Shown here one piece after another: positions 18,593 to 26,136 of a stretch of DNA of 33,493 nt. The position numbers and the translations under genes were made by a program. Location: NCBI GenBank assembly GCA_937877465.1, contig CALFIT010000299.1, positions 1 through 33,493 of the forward strand, given 5' to 3'. This DNA comes from an uncultured Bacteroidales bacterium (lineage in GTDB: Bacteria; Bacteroidota; Bacteroidia; Bacteroidales; F082). The notes under the pieces were generated by a model. That model did not search any database, was not told the DNA's origin, and worked only from the letters and a program-made list of their open reading frames with translations. Numbering within the stretch: position 1 is the stretch's first letter; each line of letters starts with the position of its first letter.

Positions 18593-21411
18593 AGGAACCT
18601 CCCCGTATAGCTCTCCGCGCAAAGCGCCACCTCCTCAGGCGTGCCTTGGCACACGATGCGTCCGCCACGGTCGCCGCCCTCGGGACCCATGTCGATGATC
18701 CAGTCGGCCATCTTGATGACGTCCATGTTGTGCTCGATGATGAGGACGGTGTTGCCCTTATCGACGAGTTTGTTCAGCACGTTCATCAGCACCTTGATGT
18801 CCTCGAAATGCAGGCCGGTGGTGGGTTCGTCGAGGACGTAGAGCGTCTTTCCCGTGTCGCGCTTGGCAAGCTCGGTGGCCAACTTCACGCGCTGCGCCTC
18901 GCCTCCGCTGATGGTGGTGGAGGCCTGTCCGAGGGTGAGATAGCCCAAGCCGACATCCTTCAAGGTCCTGATTTTCTGTACAATGTTCGGGATGTTCTCG
19001 AAAAACTCCACCGCCTCGTTGATGGTCATGTTGAGTACGTCGTTGATCGACTTGCCTTTGTAGCGCACCTCAAGGGTCTCGCGGTTGTAGCGTTTGCCTT
19101 GGCATTCCTCGCACATCACGCTCACGTCGGGCAGGAAGTTCATCTCGATGACGCGCAGGCCCGCGCCCTTGCAGGCTTCGCAGCGACCGCCTTTCACATT
19201 GAACGAGAAACGCCCCGCCTTGTAGTTGCGGATCTTCGACTCGGGCAACTCGCCGTAGAGCTTGCGGATGTCGTCAAAGACCTTTGTGTAAGTGGCTGGG
19301 TTAGAGCGCGGTGTGCGCCCAATCGGGGCTTGGTCGATTTGGATGATCTTGTCGATGTTGTCCAAGCCTTCCACGCCGTCGTAGGGCAGCGGCTCCTTCA
19401 GCGAGCGATAGAACTTCTGGCTGAGGATGGGGGAGAGGGTCTCGTTGATTAAGGTGGACTTGCCCGAGCCGCTGACGCCCGTCACGCAGACCATCACGCC
19501 GAGGGGCAGGTCGAGGTCGACGTTTTTCAAGTTGTGGCCACTCGCACCTTTTATTAATAGGTGTTGTCCGTCCAAAGCCTTGCGTCTTTCCTTTGGCACT
19601 TCGATTTGGCGCAGGCCGTTGAGGTAGTCGCAGGTGATGGAATGGCCGTTCTTGATGTCGGCGGGCGTGCCGGCAAAGACGACCTCGCCGCCGTGCCGTC
19701 CCGCCCCCGGGCCGATGTCGACGAGATAATCCGCGTTGAGCATCGTGTCCTTGTCGTGCTCCACCACGATGACCGAGTTGCCGATGTCGCGCAGTTCCTT
19801 CAGCGACTCGATGAGCCTTTGGTTGTCGCGCTGGTGTAGCCCGATGCTGGGTTCGTCCAAGATGTACAGCACGCCGGTGAGTTGCGAGCCGATTTGGGTG
19901 GCCAAGCGGATGCGTTGGGCTTCGCCGCCTGAGAGCGATGCTGCCGGACGGTTCATGTTGAGGTAGTCGATGCCAATGTCCAAGAGGAAATGCACGCGCT
20001 TGTGGATCTCGCGCAAGATTTCCTTGGCGATGCCGTTTTGCCGCTCGGTGAGATGCTCGGGCAGATTGTCGATCCATTTGCCGAGCGTGAGCGTGTCCAT
20101 GTTGGCGACCTCGGCGATGTTCTTGCCGTCGATGCGGAACCATTGCGACTCCTTTTTCAATCGTGTACCGCCGCAAACGGGACAGGTGACGTGGTTCATG
20201 AACGAGCCGGCCCATCGCGAAATGGAAGCCGGAGCGTCTTCGGTGTTCTGCTCCTCGATGAAATTGACGATGCCCTCGAAGTTGACCTTGATGGTCGAGG
20301 TGACGCCAAGGGTCTCGCGCTTGATGTCGAAAGTCTCGTTGGTGCCGTAGAGGATGACGTCCAAGGCTTCGTCGGAGAAGTCCTTCATGGGCGTGTCCAA
20401 GGTGAAGCCGTATTTCAGCCCGATGGCCTCCAGTTGTTTGAAAATCCAGCTGCCGGACTTGTAGTCGCCCGCAGGCGCCAAGCCGCCCTTGCGGAGGCTC
20501 AGGTTGGGGTTGGGGATGAGTTTTTCCTTGTCGACCACCGCGATTTCGCCCAATCCGTTGCACTTCGGGCATGCTCCGAAAGGCGAGTTGAACGAGAAGG
20601 TGTTGGGCTCGGGGTCTTCGTAGGAGAGGCCCGTCGTGGGACACATCAACAAGCGGCTGAAATATCTGAGTTGCCCCGTGTCGTTGTCGAGCACCATGAG
20701 CAAACCTTTGCCGTAGCGGAAGGCGGTCTGCACCGACTTCTTGATGCGCGTTAGTGCGTCCTCGTGTACCTCGATGCGGTCAACGACGATTTCGATGCTG
20801 TGGGTCTTGTAACGGTCGAGCATCATGCCAAATTCGATCTCACGCATCTCGCCATCGACGCGCACCCTTGTGAATCCCGCCTGGCGGATGTGTTCGAACA
20901 GCTCGCGGTAGTGTCCCTTGCGCCCACGGACGGTAGGGGCGAGGATGTTGATGCGTCGTCCGTCGAACTCCTTGAGGATCAGGTCGGTGATTTGCTCTTC
21001 GGTGTAGCGCACCATGCGCTCGCCCGTGTTGTAGGAATAGGCCTCGCCGATGCGGGCGTACAAAAGTCGCAGGAAGTCATAGATTTCGGTGATGGTGCCC
21101 ACGGTCGAGCGCGGGTTCTTGTTCACCGACTTCTGCTCGATGCTGATGACGGGACTCAAGCCCGTGATTTTGTCCACGTCGGGGCGTTCCATGCTGCCGA
21201 TGAACTGGCGTGCGTAGGCCGAAAAACTCTCCATGTAGCGGCGTTGCCCTTCGGCATAGATGGTATCAAACGCCAACGACGACTTGCCACTCCCGCTGAT
21301 GCCCGTGACGACCACCAAGGCATTGCGCGGAATCGAAAGGTCGATATTCTTTAGGTTGTTCTCTCTCGCCCCAAGGATTTCAAGGGTTTTGTCTTCGGAA
21401 AAATCGTTCAT
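18565..21411 (-). CDS. uvrA: Excinuclease ABC subunit A
   Basis: UvrA finds bulky DNA lesions and loads UvrB in nucleotide excision repair. The 948-aa product has both ABC halves: Walker A GISGSGKSSLAFDT (about residues 37-50) and GVSGSGKSTLINETL (about 640-655), with signatures LSGGEAQRIRLA and ISGGEAQRVKLA. The C-terminal zinc module (GRCEACKGAG to MCEECQGKRY) is intact. The first module reads CPTTG where E. coli has CPICG, losing one Cys; I believe this is common in Bacteroidota. The last residues SLELRVES are encoded by satellite DNA and are not family sequence. The start overlaps the stop of the transglycosylase gene by ATGA (21408-21411), so the two are translationally coupled. Confidence 0.97.
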   Translation of the reverse strand: MNDFSEDKTLEILGARENNLKNIDLSIPRNALVVVTGISGSGKSSLAFDTIYAEGQRRYMESFSAYARQFIGSMERPDVDKITGLSPVISIEQKSVNKNPRSTVGTITEIYDFLRLLYARIGEAYSYNTGERMVRYTEEQITDLILKEFDGRRINILAPTVRGRKGHYRELFEHIRQAGFTRVRVDGEMREIEFGMMLDRYKTHSIEIVVDRIEVHEDALTRIKKSVQTAFRYGKGLLMVLDNDTGQLRYFSRLLMCPTTGLSYEDPEPNTFSFNSPFGACPKCNGLGEIAVVDKEKLIPNPNLSLRKGGLAPAGDYKSGSWIFKQLEAIGLKYGFTLDTPMKDFSDEALDVILYGTNETFDIKRETLGVTSTIKVNFEGIVNFIEEQNTEDAPASISRWAGSFMNHVTCPVCGGTRLKKESQWFRIDGKNIAEVANMDTLTLGKWIDNLPEHLTERQNGIAKEILREIHKRVHFLLDIGIDYLNMNRPAASLSGGEAQRIRLATQIGSQLTGVLYILDEPSIGLHQRDNQRLIESLKELRDIGNSVIVVEHDKDTMLNADYLVDIGPGAGRHGGEVVFAGTPADIKNGHSITCDYLNGLRQIEVPKERRKALDGQHLLIKGASGHNLKNVDLDLPLGVMVCVTGVSGSGKSTLINETLSPILSQKFYRSLKEPLPYDGVEGLDNIDKIIQIDQAPIGRTPRSNPATYTKVFDDIRKLYGELPESKIRNYKAGRFSFNVKGGRCEACKGAGLRVIEMNFLPDVSVMCEECQGKRYNRETLEVRYKGKSINDVLNMTINEAVEFFENIPNIVQKIRTLKDVGLGYLTLGQASTTISGGEAQRVKLATELAKRDTGKTLYVLDEPTTGLHFEDIKVLMNVLNKLVDKGNTVLIIEHNMDVIKMADWIIDMGPEGGDRGGRIVCQGTPEEVALCAESYTGRFLSLELRVES

Positions 21412-22388
21412 TCTGCTTTCCTCATTCTTCCATGCGTCTTCGCGTATTTCCCCGTCGGGATCTTGATGTCATAGCTGTTGCCCGCCGAGATGGTCAGCGA
21501 ATTGCTGCGCAGCCAAGGGTTGAAGTATTTCAGCATCTTCAGGTTGGTGCCTTGCTCGTAGGCGAACTCCACCAAATCAGGAATCGACTCGGTGACAGTC
21601 ACCGTCTTGCATTCGTAGGGTCTGTACCAGCCGTTGTCGCCGATTTGGTAGCCGTATTTCTCTGGGTTCTCGGTGATGAGCTTCAAGGCGAGGATGCGGA
21701 ACACATAGCGTTGCGTCTCTTCGGGCAGCATCATGTCGTAGTACGAGTCCACGCGCTGCTCGTCTTGCGTCTTGCTGATGCGTCCGTTGCCGCCGTTGAA
21801 GGCCGCCGCCGCCAAGGTCCAACTGCCGAACTTGCGATACGAGTCCTTTAAGTACTTGCAGGCCGCAACGGTCTCTTTCTCAACGTTGTAGCGCATGTCC
21901 ACCTCCTTGTTGATTTCGAGTCCGTATTGCTTGCCTGTGGCTTCGAGGAACTGCCAGAAACCGACGGCCTTGGCAGGCGAGACGGCGTTGGTCAGCTCGC
22001 TCTCAATCATCGAGAGGTACTTGAAATCCTCCGGCAGGCCATATTTCTCCATGATCGGCTCCATGACGGGGAACCATCTCGTGGTGCGCTTCAGCAGCAG
22101 AATGGTGGCCGAATGTCTGTACGAGTTGACGATGATTTCCCTTTCGAGCCTTTCCCTGACGTAGAACAAGTCCAACGGCACTTCCTCGCCGCAAAACTCC
22201 ATAGACTCGGGCAACTCGATGTCGTGCGTGAGGTGGTCGATGCGGTCGAAGGAAAGGTATTCCCTGTCGGTGCCTTCGTAGGTTTCCAACTGTTCGTCGT
22301 TGGATTGTGCCAACGAAAAAGTGATGGCGGCGGATACACCTATTAATATAATGGCCATGCCGCAAGCGAAAAGCAAGTTTCTTTTCAT
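21408..22388 (-). CDS. Membrane-anchored or periplasmic lytic transglycosylase (SLT/MltD-like), 326 aa
   Basis: An N-terminal hydrophobic stretch (LLFACGMAIILIGVSAAITFS, about residues 5-25) is a signal peptide or anchor. The SLT domain (about 105-250) has the catalytic Glu129 in MIESELTNAVSPAKAVGFWQF and the AAAAFNGGNGRIS motif. The C-terminal region (LVEFAYEQGTNLKMLKYFNPWLRS) resembles a LysM-like module that holds peptidoglycan. It cuts glycan strands to 1,6-anhydro ends. It lies upstream of uvrA with a 4-base overlap, an arrangement of unrelated functions suggesting cotranscription only. Confidence 0.9.
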   Translation of the reverse strand: MKRNLLFACGMAIILIGVSAAITFSLAQSNDEQLETYEGTDREYLSFDRIDHLTHDIELPESMEFCGEEVPLDLFYVRERLEREIIVNSYRHSATILLLKRTTRWFPVMEPIMEKYGLPEDFKYLSMIESELTNAVSPAKAVGFWQFLEATGKQYGLEINKEVDMRYNVEKETVAACKYLKDSYRKFGSWTLAAAAFNGGNGRISKTQDEQRVDSYYDMMLPEETQRYVFRILALKLITENPEKYGYQIGDNGWYRPYECKTVTVTESIPDLVEFAYEQGTNLKMLKYFNPWLRSNSLTISAGNSYDIKIPTGKYAKTHGRMRKAE

Positions 22389-22390
22389 AG

Positions 22391-22425
22391 TGATGAGTGA
22401 TGAGTGATGAGTGATGAGTGATGAG
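22391..22425. repeat. Five perfect tandem copies of TGATGAG
   Basis: A 7-bp unit repeated five times lies directly upstream of the transglycosylase start (22388). Copy number could vary by slippage. Because it lies in the 5' leader, changes could alter leader spacing of the gene. Confidence 0.95.
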
Positions 22426-22433
22426 TGTTTGGC

Positions 22434-22802
22434 TTATTTATGTTGTTCAAGGGCTTCTTTGGTGCTTTTGGTGATAGAGGTCAGCATTTTTTTCAGCCCT
22501 GAGCATTTAGGCATTAAATCGTTGAAAGAATTCTCATCAATGTATTGTGTCTCGTGCATAATGTCGAGCCAAAACTCAGTTTCGCAACACTCTTTTAGTG
22601 CGATGTACATTTTAGCCAAGAAATCTCTCTTCGAAATGCCCGCCTCAGCTTCAACAACATTGGCTCCAATGCTTGTGCCACTTCTTAATACCTGCTTTGA
22701 AAGCACATACTCTTTCTTGTTTTCAACCAAACTTTTATAAAGATTGATAATGTCAATGGCAAATTGCCTGCTTTTGAATTTTACAGTGTTTTCTTTTTCC
22801 AT
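22434..22802 (-). CDS. Four-helix-bundle protein (23S rRNA intervening-sequence protein family), 122 aa
   Basis: The sequence matches the small four-helix-bundle family often called IVP or S23: KFKSRQFAIDIINLYKSL near the start, the signature VLRSGTSIGANVVEAEAG (about residues 40-57), and ALKECCETEFWLDIM. Members are common in Bacteroidota and, in leptospires, lie within 23S rRNA intervening sequences; the molecular role is unknown. There is no rRNA here. The gene is flanked by satellite arrays on both sides (22391-22425 and 22838-22896), like the ATPase gene, which suggests it is a mobile or recently acquired single gene. Its AT content is also higher than that of its neighbours. Confidence 0.9.
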   Translation of the reverse strand: MEKENTVKFKSRQFAIDIINLYKSLVENKKEYVLSKQVLRSGTSIGANVVEAEAGISKRDFLAKMYIALKECCETEFWLDIMHETQYIDENSFNDLMPKCSGLKKMLTSITKSTKEALEQHK

Positions 22803-22837
22803 GTGTTTATATTCTAACTTGTTTAACTACAAATAAT

Positions 22838-22896
22838 TAACTCCTAACCCCTAACTCCTAACTCCTAACCCCTAACTCCTAACTCCTAACTCCTCA
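22838..22896. repeat. Satellite array of CTCCTAA / CCCCTAA units
   Basis: About eight 7-bp units (AACTCCT, AACCCCT) run from 22838 to the rfbC stop at 22897. They belong to the same family as the CTCCTAA words at the end of the 16905-17142 array. Confidence 0.9.
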
Positions 22897-23442
22897 CTAA
22901 AAAAACGGTGTGACAAAGTCTTTGAACAACGGTGCTATCTTGTCCTTCTCCGAGAGAATCGGGTTCTCAATGTCCCACTCGATGCCGAGGTTGGGGTCGT
23001 TCCAGCGGATGCAGCCTTCCGAAGCCTTGTTGTACACATTGGTGCATTTGTAGGTGAACACCGAATGGTCTTCGAGGCACACGAACCCGTGCGCGAAGCC
23101 TTCCGGAATCCAATACATGAACTTGTTGCCTTCGGTCAGCACGACCGACTCCCACTGCCCGTAGGTCGGCGAGCCGCTGCGCAAGTCGACGGCCACGTCC
23201 ATGACGGCGCCTTTCACCACGCGCACCAACTTGCCTTGCGCAAAGGGCGGCTTCTGGAAATGCAGCCCGCGCAGCACGCCCTTCATCGACTGCGACTCGT
23301 TGTCCTGCACGAAGTTCATCTCCAAGCCATGCTCGGCGAAACGCTGTTTGTTGTAGCTCTCGAAGAAATAGCCGCGCTCGTCCAAAAACACGTCCGGCTT
23401 GATGACCAAAAGGTCTTTTATCTTGGTTTCGATGATGTCCAT
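22897..23442 (-). CDS. rfbC: dTDP-4-dehydrorhamnose 3,5-epimerase
   Basis: RfbC (RmlC) epimerises dTDP-4-keto-6-deoxyglucose in dTDP-rhamnose synthesis for surface polysaccharide. The 181-aa protein has the full cupin sequence: FLDERGYFFESYN, QDNESQSMKGVLRGLHFQ (catalytic His61), VVKGAVMDVAVDLR, WIPEGFAHGF and FTYKCT (catalytic Tyr131). The start at 23442 was chosen because homologues start MDIIET/MN-like, and because it follows the lpdA stop by five bases. No rfbA, rfbB or rfbD is in the window, so the other pathway genes must lie elsewhere. Confidence 0.95.
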   Translation of the reverse strand: MDIIETKIKDLLVIKPDVFLDERGYFFESYNKQRFAEHGLEMNFVQDNESQSMKGVLRGLHFQKPPFAQGKLVRVVKGAVMDVAVDLRSGSPTYGQWESVVLTEGNKFMYWIPEGFAHGFVCLEDHSVFTYKCTNVYNKASEGCIRWNDPNLGIEWDIENPILSEKDKIAPLFKDFVTPFF

Positions 23443-23447
23443 TGTGA

Positions 23448-24839
23448 TTAAAGGTGTACACATTCATTATACGCCGCCGCCGCCGCCTCCATGATGCCTT
23501 CCGACATGGTGGGGTGGGGGAACACGGCACGGATGATGTCCTCGCCTTTGGCACCGAGTTCGCGGCAAAGCACCGCCGAAGCCACCATCTCGGTTACGTT
23601 GTCGCCGACCATGTGGCAGCCGAGCCAGTCGCCGGTCTTGGCATCGAAGACGACCTTGATGAAACCGTCGCGGTTGCCGGCAGCCGTGGCCTTGCCCGAC
23701 GCGGTGAAGGGGAACTTGCCGACCTTCACCTCATAGCCCGCAGCGATGGCCTTGGCCTCGCTCAGGCCGACGCTGGCGACTTCGGGTGTGGTGTAGGTGC
23801 AGCCGGGGATGTTGTTGTAGTTCAGTGGTTTGGGATTGAGGCCGCAGAGCTTCTCCACGCAGATGATGGCCTCGTGGTCGGCTTTGTGGGCCAAGGCGGG
23901 TCCATGCACGATGTCGCCGATGGCATAGACGCCCGCCACGTTGGTGCGGTACCATTCGTCGACGTTGACCTTGCCGCGCTCGGTGGTGATGCCAAGTTCC
24001 TCAAGGCCGAGGTTGTCGATGTTGGTCTGCACACCCACCGCGCTGAGCACGATGTCGGCCTCCACGGTCTTCTCGCCCTTCTTGGTGCTGATGGTACACA
24101 CGCACTTCTCGCCCGTGGTATCGACATGCGTCACCGAGGCTTCGGTCATCACGTTCATCTTCAGCTTCTTGAAGGCGCGTTCCACTTGCTTCGACACTTC
24201 TTCGTCCTCGTTGGGGACCACGTTGGGCAAAAACTCCACCAAGGTGACCTTCACGCCCATCGAGGTGAAGAAGAAGGCGAACTCCGAGCCGATGGCGCCC
24301 GAGCCGACCACCACCATGCTCTCAGGCAGCTTGTCCAAAACCAAGGCCTGGCGGTAGCCGATGATTTTCTTGCCGTCGATGGGCAGGGCGGGTAGCTCGC
24401 GCACGCGCGAACCTGTGGCGAGGATGATGTCGTCGGCCTCGTAAAGGGTCTTGTTGCCTTCGGCGTCGGTCACCTCCACCTGCTTGTCGGCGGTCAGTTT
24501 GCCGTAGCCGGCGATGACTTCCACATTGTTCTTCTTGAAGAGGTATTGCACGCCCTTGCTCATGGTGTCGGCCACGCCGCGACTGCGGGCCACCACGGCT
24601 TCCATGTCGGGCCGTGCTTCGCCTTCCACTTTGATGCCGTAGCTTTCGGCGTGATTGATATAGGTATAGACTTGTGCGCTTTTCAGCAACGCTTTGGTCG
24701 GGATGCAGCCCCAGTTGAGGCAGATGCCGCCCACTTCGGCCTTCTCGACGACGGCCACTTTCTTGCCCAATTGCGATGCTCTGATGGCAGCCACATAGCC
24801 CCCCGGGCCGCTGCCGATAACGATGATGTCGTATTTCAT
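23448..24839 (-). CDS. lpdA: Dihydrolipoyl dehydrogenase (E3)
   Basis: This flavoenzyme reoxidises dihydrolipoamide with NAD+ in 2-oxoacid dehydrogenase or glycine-cleavage complexes. The 463-aa protein has the FAD-binding GSGPGGYVAA (about residues 9-18), the redox disulfide Cys40/Cys45 in GGICLNWGCIPTK, the NAD-binding GSGAIGSEFA, and the C-terminal catalytic pair His442 and Glu447 in HPTMSE. The length is normal. Genes for E1 or E2 are not adjacent. The five-base gap to rfbC suggests cotranscription with it. Confidence 0.96.
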   Translation of the reverse strand: MKYDIIVIGSGPGGYVAAIRASQLGKKVAVVEKAEVGGICLNWGCIPTKALLKSAQVYTYINHAESYGIKVEGEARPDMEAVVARSRGVADTMSKGVQYLFKKNNVEVIAGYGKLTADKQVEVTDAEGNKTLYEADDIILATGSRVRELPALPIDGKKIIGYRQALVLDKLPESMVVVGSGAIGSEFAFFFTSMGVKVTLVEFLPNVVPNEDEEVSKQVERAFKKLKMNVMTEASVTHVDTTGEKCVCTISTKKGEKTVEADIVLSAVGVQTNIDNLGLEELGITTERGKVNVDEWYRTNVAGVYAIGDIVHGPALAHKADHEAIICVEKLCGLNPKPLNYNNIPGCTYTTPEVASVGLSEAKAIAAGYEVKVGKFPFTASGKATAAGNRDGFIKVVFDAKTGDWLGCHMVGDNVTEMVASAVLCRELGAKGEDIIRAVFPHPTMSEGIMEAAAAAYNECVHL

Positions 24840-24844
24840 AGTTC

Positions 24845-24898
24845 AGGGATTTAAGGATTCGAGGATTTAGAATTTAAAGATTTAAGATTTAAAGATTT
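24845..24898. repeat. AT-rich GATTTAA-type repeat array upstream of lpdA
   Basis: Related units (GGATTTAAGGATTCGAGGAT, AATTTAAAGATTTAAGATTT) of about 7-8 bp lie a few bases upstream of the lpdA start, in its 5' leader. They resemble 12173-12197 upstream of the MFS gene. The remaining DNA up to 25008 holds a weak -7-like TAATTTCG and nothing else I can name. Confidence 0.75.
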
Positions 24899-25008
24899 GG
24901 GTGCGGTAGGCTTCCCATCTCTTTGAAAGCGCGAAATTACGAAAAATTCCGCAATCGGCAACCGATGAATCAATTTACCAATCATTCCGGGCGAAATCCA
25001 CCCGTTTT

Positions 25009-25194
25009 CTATGGAATTTCGTCCGAGACATCCTCGTTCTTGCCCTCGTTGTCGGACTCGTCCACAGGGCTGGCAGAGGCTTGTTTCTTTCCTTTCTTTT
25101 CGCTAATCTTCTGGATGACTTTGGCCAAAAGCGCCCAAAGCACAAAGAACGCCACCACGCCGACGGCCCAAACGACAATCAATTCAGTAACCAT
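25009..25194 (-). CDS. Small single-pass membrane protein, 61 aa
   Basis: Residues of about 3-25 (ELIVVWAVGVVAFFVLWALL) form one transmembrane helix. A Lys-rich stretch (KVIQKISEKKGKK) follows, then an acidic tail. The charge pattern places the tail in the cytoplasm. A perfect -7 box lies 23 bp upstream (TAATTTTG on the minus strand, 25217-25224), which supports a real gene. No family is recognised. Similar small proteins with one helix and a charged tail are often regulators of larger membrane complexes, but that is only analogy. Confidence 0.65.
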   Translation of the reverse strand: MVTELIVVWAVGVVAFFVLWALLAKVIQKISEKKGKKQASASPVDESDNEGKNEDVSDEIP

Positions 25195-25216
25195 AGTATG
25201 CTGTTTTGTTGGGGCG

Positions 25217-25224
25217 CAAAATTA
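25217..25224 (-). promoter_or_regulatory. -7 promoter box of the 61-aa membrane protein gene
   Basis: TAATTTTG on the minus strand fits TAnnTTTG. The ATG follows at 25194. No clear -33 box is seen. Confidence 0.5.
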
Positions 25225-25291
25225 CGAAAATAAAGCGCATTATATTAATAGGTGTGAAAAATAAAACAAAAACTCTTTTTCCCGTCGCCGC

Positions 25292-25321
25292 TTGCACATT
25301 TCGGAAAAAGCCCTATATTTG
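25292..25321 (+). promoter_or_regulatory. Promoter of the 109-aa gene
   Basis: TATATTTG (25314-25321) is a full -7 box, with TTG at 25292-25294 and a 19-bp gap, fitting the Bacteroidota -33/-7 pattern. The ATG at 25348 lies 26 bp downstream. Confidence 0.6.
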
Positions 25322-25347
25322 CCCCATCATTTCATAACCGAGCAATC

Positions 25348-25677
25348 ATGAATTACGATGCAAATCCGATCCACACCCTTTACGACAACGAGACTTTGAA
25401 ACATCTTATCGAGGTCGTCATAGAGAACAACGACTCGACGTCGGGCACAACCTTCCTCAACCTGTGCAACCAAATCCGCCAGCAGGCCATCCGCGACCGC
25501 GCCCTTGCCGACCTGGAAAACACGGTCTACTCCAGCCAGGAACTCGCCCCCGAGGAGCAAGTGCGCGTGAGCCGGTTCCTTTGGGAACTCATCTGGGAAC
25601 ACAAGGTGTTCTTGCTCTTCGGACGCAGTCCGCTGCTCGGCTTGAGCAACGGCGAGGACCGTTTCGTGAAATATTGA
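25348..25677 (+). CDS. Hypothetical protein, 109 aa
   Basis: A soluble, acidic and mostly helical protein (NETLKHLIEVVIENND, LNLCNQIRQQAIRDRALADL, VRVSRFLWELIWEHKVFLLF) with no signal peptide. I recognise no family. It has its own good promoter and terminator, so it is a single-gene unit. It precedes the ribosomal operon but is separated from it by a terminator. Its function cannot be inferred. Confidence 0.75.
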   Translation: MNYDANPIHTLYDNETLKHLIEVVIENNDSTSGTTFLNLCNQIRQQAIRDRALADLENTVYSSQELAPEEQVRVSRFLWELIWEHKVFLLFGRSPLLGLSNGEDRFVKY

Positions 25678-25694
25678 GGCGCCATCACATGGCC

Positions 25695-25741
25695 AAAAGG
25701 CGTCCTTTTCGGCGAAAACGCGCCGAAAAAGACGCTTTTTT
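25695..25741 (+). terminator. Intrinsic terminator after the 109-aa gene
   Basis: AAAAGGCGTCCTTTTCGGCG (25695-25714) pairs, with small mismatches, with CGCCGAAAAAGACGCTTTTT (25721-25740). A T-run follows, so it isolates the ribosomal operon from upstream transcription. Confidence 0.85.
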
Positions 25742-25860
25742 CATGCGAAGGCAGAAGTTTTCAACATGTTTAAAGCATTGAAAAACAGCACATTGATTAA
25801 AATTATCAACAAAATATCCAAATATTTTCAAAAAAATGCGCGGCGTATTGAAAAAAGTCG

Positions 25861-25868
25861 TACTTTTG
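25861..25868 (+). promoter_or_regulatory. Promoter (-7 box) of the str/S10 ribosomal operon
   Basis: TACTTTTG is a perfect -7 box, preceded by the extended context AAAAAAGTCG. The next gene starts at 26137, so the leader is about 260 bases long. I see no other promoter box in the operon. Confidence 0.65.
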
Positions 25869-26136
25869 CACCCGCTGAATTGAAAGAGGGCTTGCCCTTG
25901 AAAATGATATAGTTAGGAACCTGATAAGTTTAAACGTGATAGGTTTCTACACGATGTGACGGGAAAGTCAAGCGTCTAAGTCGCACCGTGGGTTTATAGA
26001 CTTCTAAGCCGTTGGGCTTATTGTGTTCCCTGACTACATCTCGCAAAGAGCAATCCTCGGCCAGTTTGGCAAGAGATAGTAAATAATTCCTAATCAACGG
26101 ATTAAACAACTAACACATTAACCTAACAAATTAAAA
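25869..26136 (+). promoter_or_regulatory. Long structured 5' leader of the ribosomal operon
   Basis: No frame of useful length is present. Stems seen: AGGAACCT (25915-25922) with AGGTTTCT (25941-25948); TAAGTC near 25977-25982 with GACTT near 25999-26003; TAAGCC (26005-26010) with GGCTTA (26015-26020) over a four-base loop; and GCC/GGC (26060-26062, 26068-26070). The length and number of stems suggest a cis-regulatory leader, perhaps bound by an operon protein such as S7, S12 or L4. This is a prediction. I do not recognise a known RNA family. Confidence 0.5.
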
